DNA of 33,514 nucleotides, taken from Methylobacterium isbiliense. GTDB lineage: Bacteria; Pseudomonadota; Alphaproteobacteria; Rhizobiales; Beijerinckiaceae. The position numbers and the translations under genes are program-made. Below, piece by piece: positions 31,359 through 33,514 of the stretch. Below the pieces are notes generated by a model, which made no database searches, had not been told where the DNA came from, and saw only the letters and a list, made by a program, of their open reading frames with translations. How positions within the stretch are numbered: position 1 is the stretch's first letter; every line of letters begins with the position of its first letter. Location of the stretch: NCBI RefSeq assembly GCF_022179325.1, contig NZ_BPQQ01000122.1:1-33514 (forward strand), in the 5' to 3' direction.

Positions 31359-31590
31359 TCGGGTGCTGGCGGGACCTCTCGCCACAGTAGGGCGATGGAG
31401 GCGGAGGGCCCAAAGTCCAGGGCGCATGTTGTTTAGGCGCCGCCCCCCGGCCCGCGGATGACGCTGCCCACACGTGCGAACGGATTGCTAACCTTCTTGC
31501 TAGCTGGCTTCAGCAGAAGGCAATTGCGTTTCCGCACACGAAAGGATCTCCGCTACATCGTTGCACAACCAGTCAGAGGTGTGTGTGGCG

Positions 31591-32865
31591 ATGGTTCCAA
31601 AATGGAGGCGTGCAGGACAGCACTTCGGTGCGGATGCTTCAGGCGCGGTCGCCCTCATCTTTAGCCTCGTAGCTCCTGTACTCCTCGGTGCAGCCGGAAC
31701 AGCCCTCGACTACGTCACTTGGACGCGCCAACAGGCACATCTGCAGACTGCTGTCGACGCCGCCGCCCTCTCGGCCGCCCGGGAACTGACGATCACCAGT
31801 GCCGACCAGGCCCGGATTGACGCCATCGCCCGCAGCATCGTCCTTGCGCGCCTCGACGCGGCCGGGATCGGACATGTCCCGATGGTCGCGGCGACGCTGT
31901 CCGACGCTACGACCGTGCGGGTCGAGGTGCGCATGCCTCGGCAGGACACCTTCGCGGGGCTGTTCGGCATCGCTCCCGGGGAGCTTGCAGCCGACGCCAC
32001 CGCCATCCTGAGCGGACAGCGCAAGCTCTGCGTGCTCGCCCTCGACGCCTCCGCCGCGCAGGCCGTCTACCTCAAGTCGAACTCCTGGCTCACGGCGCGG
32101 GACTGCGACGTCCACTCCAACGCCCGGCACGCGGCCGGCATCTCCACCGACAGCGGCATCCAGGTCACGGCCGCCAAGGTGTGCTCGAGCGGTGGCTTCA
32201 CCGGTCAGGGATCGTTCCGAGGAGGGACGCGCCTGAGCGACTGTGCGCAGATCCCCGATCCACTCGCAGGCCGTGCGGCGCTGACGGTTGGATCCTGCAA
32301 GGCCAGCAATCTGCAGGTCGTTGACCGCGGAGCGCCCGGAAGCCGCTACCGCCTGACACCGGGCACCTACTGCGGAGGCCTGTTCATCGGCGGCAACTCG
32401 GTCGTGCAGTTCGATCCCGGCGAGTACGTGATCAGCGGCGGGCCATTCGTCGTTGACTCCAACGCCGAGGTGGCCGGCGACGGCGTCGGCTTCTACCTCA
32501 CCGGCGCGAACGCCCGGTTCCAGTTCCTCAGCAACGCCAGGGTCGACCTCGACGCACCCACCGGCGGGCCGCTCGCGGGCCTGCTGTTCTACGAGGACCG
32601 TCACGCCGGCGAGATGCGCGAGCACGAGATCAAGTCGAACTACGTCTCCAACATGACCGGGACGATCTACCTGCCGAAGGGCCGCCTCGTGGTGGACGCG
32701 ACGAACGAGGTGGCGCAGCAATCGCACTTCACCGTCATCGTCAGCCGGCAGATCCTGCTCACCGCCAACCCGAAGCTCGTGGTGAACGCCAACTACGGCC
32801 TGACGAGCGTGCCGGTGCCCAAGGGGCTCGGGCCGTCGGAAGGAACTATCAGGCTCGCGGACTAA
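31591..32865 (+). CDS. TadE/TadG-type pilus-associated protein
   Basis: A 424-residue protein with the N-terminal helix typical of Flp/Tad pilus assembly proteins (ASGAVALIFSLVAPVLLGAA, then HLQTAVDAAALSAARELT). A long extracytoplasmic part has repeated short strands (SNSWLTARDCDVHSNARHA, GGNSVVQFDPGEYVISGG, LSNARVDLDAPTGGPLAG, DATNEVAQQSHFTVIVS), suggestive of a beta-helix. Four or more Cys in the middle could form disulfides. The ATG at 31591 follows GAGGTG; a TTG at 31561 is the longer alternative. No other tad gene is in the window, so it is an orphan here. Confidence 0.75.
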   Translation: MVPKWRRAGQHFGADASGAVALIFSLVAPVLLGAAGTALDYVTWTRQQAHLQTAVDAAALSAARELTITSADQARIDAIARSIVLARLDAAGIGHVPMVAATLSDATTVRVEVRMPRQDTFAGLFGIAPGELAADATAILSGQRKLCVLALDASAAQAVYLKSNSWLTARDCDVHSNARHAAGISTDSGIQVTAAKVCSSGGFTGQGSFRGGTRLSDCAQIPDPLAGRAALTVGSCKASNLQVVDRGAPGSRYRLTPGTYCGGLFIGGNSVVQFDPGEYVISGGPFVVDSNAEVAGDGVGFYLTGANARFQFLSNARVDLDAPTGGPLAGLLFYEDRHAGEMREHEIKSNYVSNMTGTIYLPKGRLVVDATNEVAQQSHFTVIVSRQILLTANPKLVVNANYGLTSVPVPKGLGPSEGTIRLAD

Positions 32866-33514
32866 ACCTTCAACATTCAACACAATCGGCGCAAAGCCGA
32901 AACAGCCGAGCGCGAGTTCCTGACCCGTTCCAGACATTCGTAGCGTTCGTCGGGAAAGTCTGATTGCAGGAATTTTCGGACTTTTGCGTCCCTGACACAG
33001 CTCGCTACGCAGGTGAACATCAGGTGACGCACCATCAGATTGCTAGTCCCTTTCCTTGCGGCGACTGTGCCACGGCCTTGAGGTCGTGGGTTTCCATAGC
33101 AAGTTCCATCCGCAGGACCGTCATCGCCGGATTGAGCCACGTCAACGCGGGCTCGCGAACCTCGCGGTTTCATCGCGCGTGCTGAGTCGTCCAACCATGG
33201 CCAAGACCGTTCCGGCACCTATTCGGTCACGACGCGGAGCGATGGGGAAGGGCATGTGGCGCTGCGCGAAGCCGACACGATCGAGGCGACCCACTCCGAT
33301 GCGCGGCACCGCAGGCATAACGCCCGGCCGCGACCCCGACAGGTCTCTCGGCTGAAGGGAACGCGGCAGCGGCCTGCTCCTAGGAGCGGCCGTCGCCGAA
33401 TGCAATCTTCGAAGCCATGTCAGGACCCCGGCCGCCGATCCGACCGGACCGCCCCCACGTCGAGGCAGGCCCATCGCACGAGTAAGCCCATGCTCCGGAC
33501 CGTCCGCGTTGATC
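32866..33514. other. No supported gene
   Basis: About 650 bp after the Tad-type gene. It contains the second copy of a dispersed motif (32912-32939) and a TTGA-N6-TCAA match at 33132-33145. Open frames here show no family features and no convincing ribosome-binding sites. Confidence 0.5.
32912..32939. repeat. Dispersed intergenic motif, copy 2
   Basis: Matches the motif at 25146-25173 at 23 of 28 bases. It sits about 45 bp after the stop of the Tad-type gene. Confidence 0.45.

Noticed and set aside
31639-32937. 432-codon minus-strand open frame
   Set aside because: It is the antisense of the Tad-type gene, whose plus-strand product has a clear membrane anchor and pilus-type N-terminus.
33132-33145. 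Perfect TTGA-N6-TCAA match (TTGAGCCACGTCAA)
   Set aside because: It lies in the gene-free right end with no supported start codon at the usual distance, so a chance match is more likely than a regulon member.
32877-33218. 113-codon minus-strand open frame after the Tad-type gene
   Set aside because: No family resemblance, no clear ribosome-binding site, and it contains the dispersed intergenic motif.
1-33514. CRISPR arrays, tRNA and rRNA genes
   Set aside because: No regularly spaced direct repeats, tRNA-like arms or rRNA stretches were seen on reading both strands. A covariance search (tRNAscan-SE, Infernal) would settle it.

Overview
The window looks like an accessory region (plasmid or genomic island) of a GC-rich alphaproteobacterium, most likely Methylobacterium or a close relative. 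That placement is inference: it rests on the high G+C, a FixL/FixJ/FixK oxygen-response cluster, many tandem-domain universal stress proteins (USPs), BLUF and LOV light sensors, an RHE_PE00001-type (DUF1612) gene beside a tyrosine recombinase, and ISL3, IS1182 and IS630 elements. No rRNA, tRNA or CRISPR array was seen.

Left edge (1-4.6 kb): the 3' part of an ISL3 transposase, an Xre-RES toxin-antitoxin pair with a palindromic operator, and a scrap heap made of an integrase 3' fragment, a 182-bp inverted-repeat element, a broken lysR and an IS1182 transposase fragment.

Core (4.6-21.8 kb): an oxygen/stress island. It carries six USPs, two paralogous USP-cytochrome c pairs, a Ca2+-type P-ATPase, small membrane proteins, a Crp/Fnr regulator of FixK type, FixJ, a single-domain receiver and a FixL-type haem-PAS kinase gene. 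The main observation is a family of TTGA-N6-TCAA boxes, the FNR/FixK target, placed 53-104 bp before the start codons of nine transcription units. Three of them share one identical 14-mer on one strand or the other. The FixK gene has a FixJ-like site upstream, so a FixL-FixJ-FixK cascade controlling the USP island can be read from the sequence. The island is also decaying. fixL carries a nonsense codon and a frameshift. One cytochrome c is frameshifted. Remnants of a three-BON-domain protein, an alcohol dehydrogenase, CydX (cytochrome bd small subunit) and phosphotransacetylase lie between 8.6 and 10.3 kb. The gene mix (USPs, cation P-ATPase, alcohol dehydrogenase, BON protein) recalls the mycobacterial DosR dormancy regulon.

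Right part (21.8-33.5 kb): a fragment of a heavy-metal P-type ATPase fused to an IS630 end, then a divergent pair of an RHE_PE00001-type protein and a tyrosine recombinase. Between these two lie a TATAAT-containing palindrome and a 36-bp imperfect palindrome with 14-bp arms and an 8-bp spacer. Then come a LOV histidine kinase/response regulator hybrid, a tal-pgi fragment, a membrane class III adenylate cyclase, a dead IS630 copy, a LOV-like PAS protein lacking the photoactive Cys, a second BLUF protein and a Tad-type pilus-associated protein. With the BLUF gene at 20.1 kb this gives three flavin-type blue-light sensors plus one LOV-like protein in 11 kb. The last 650 bp hold no gene I can support.
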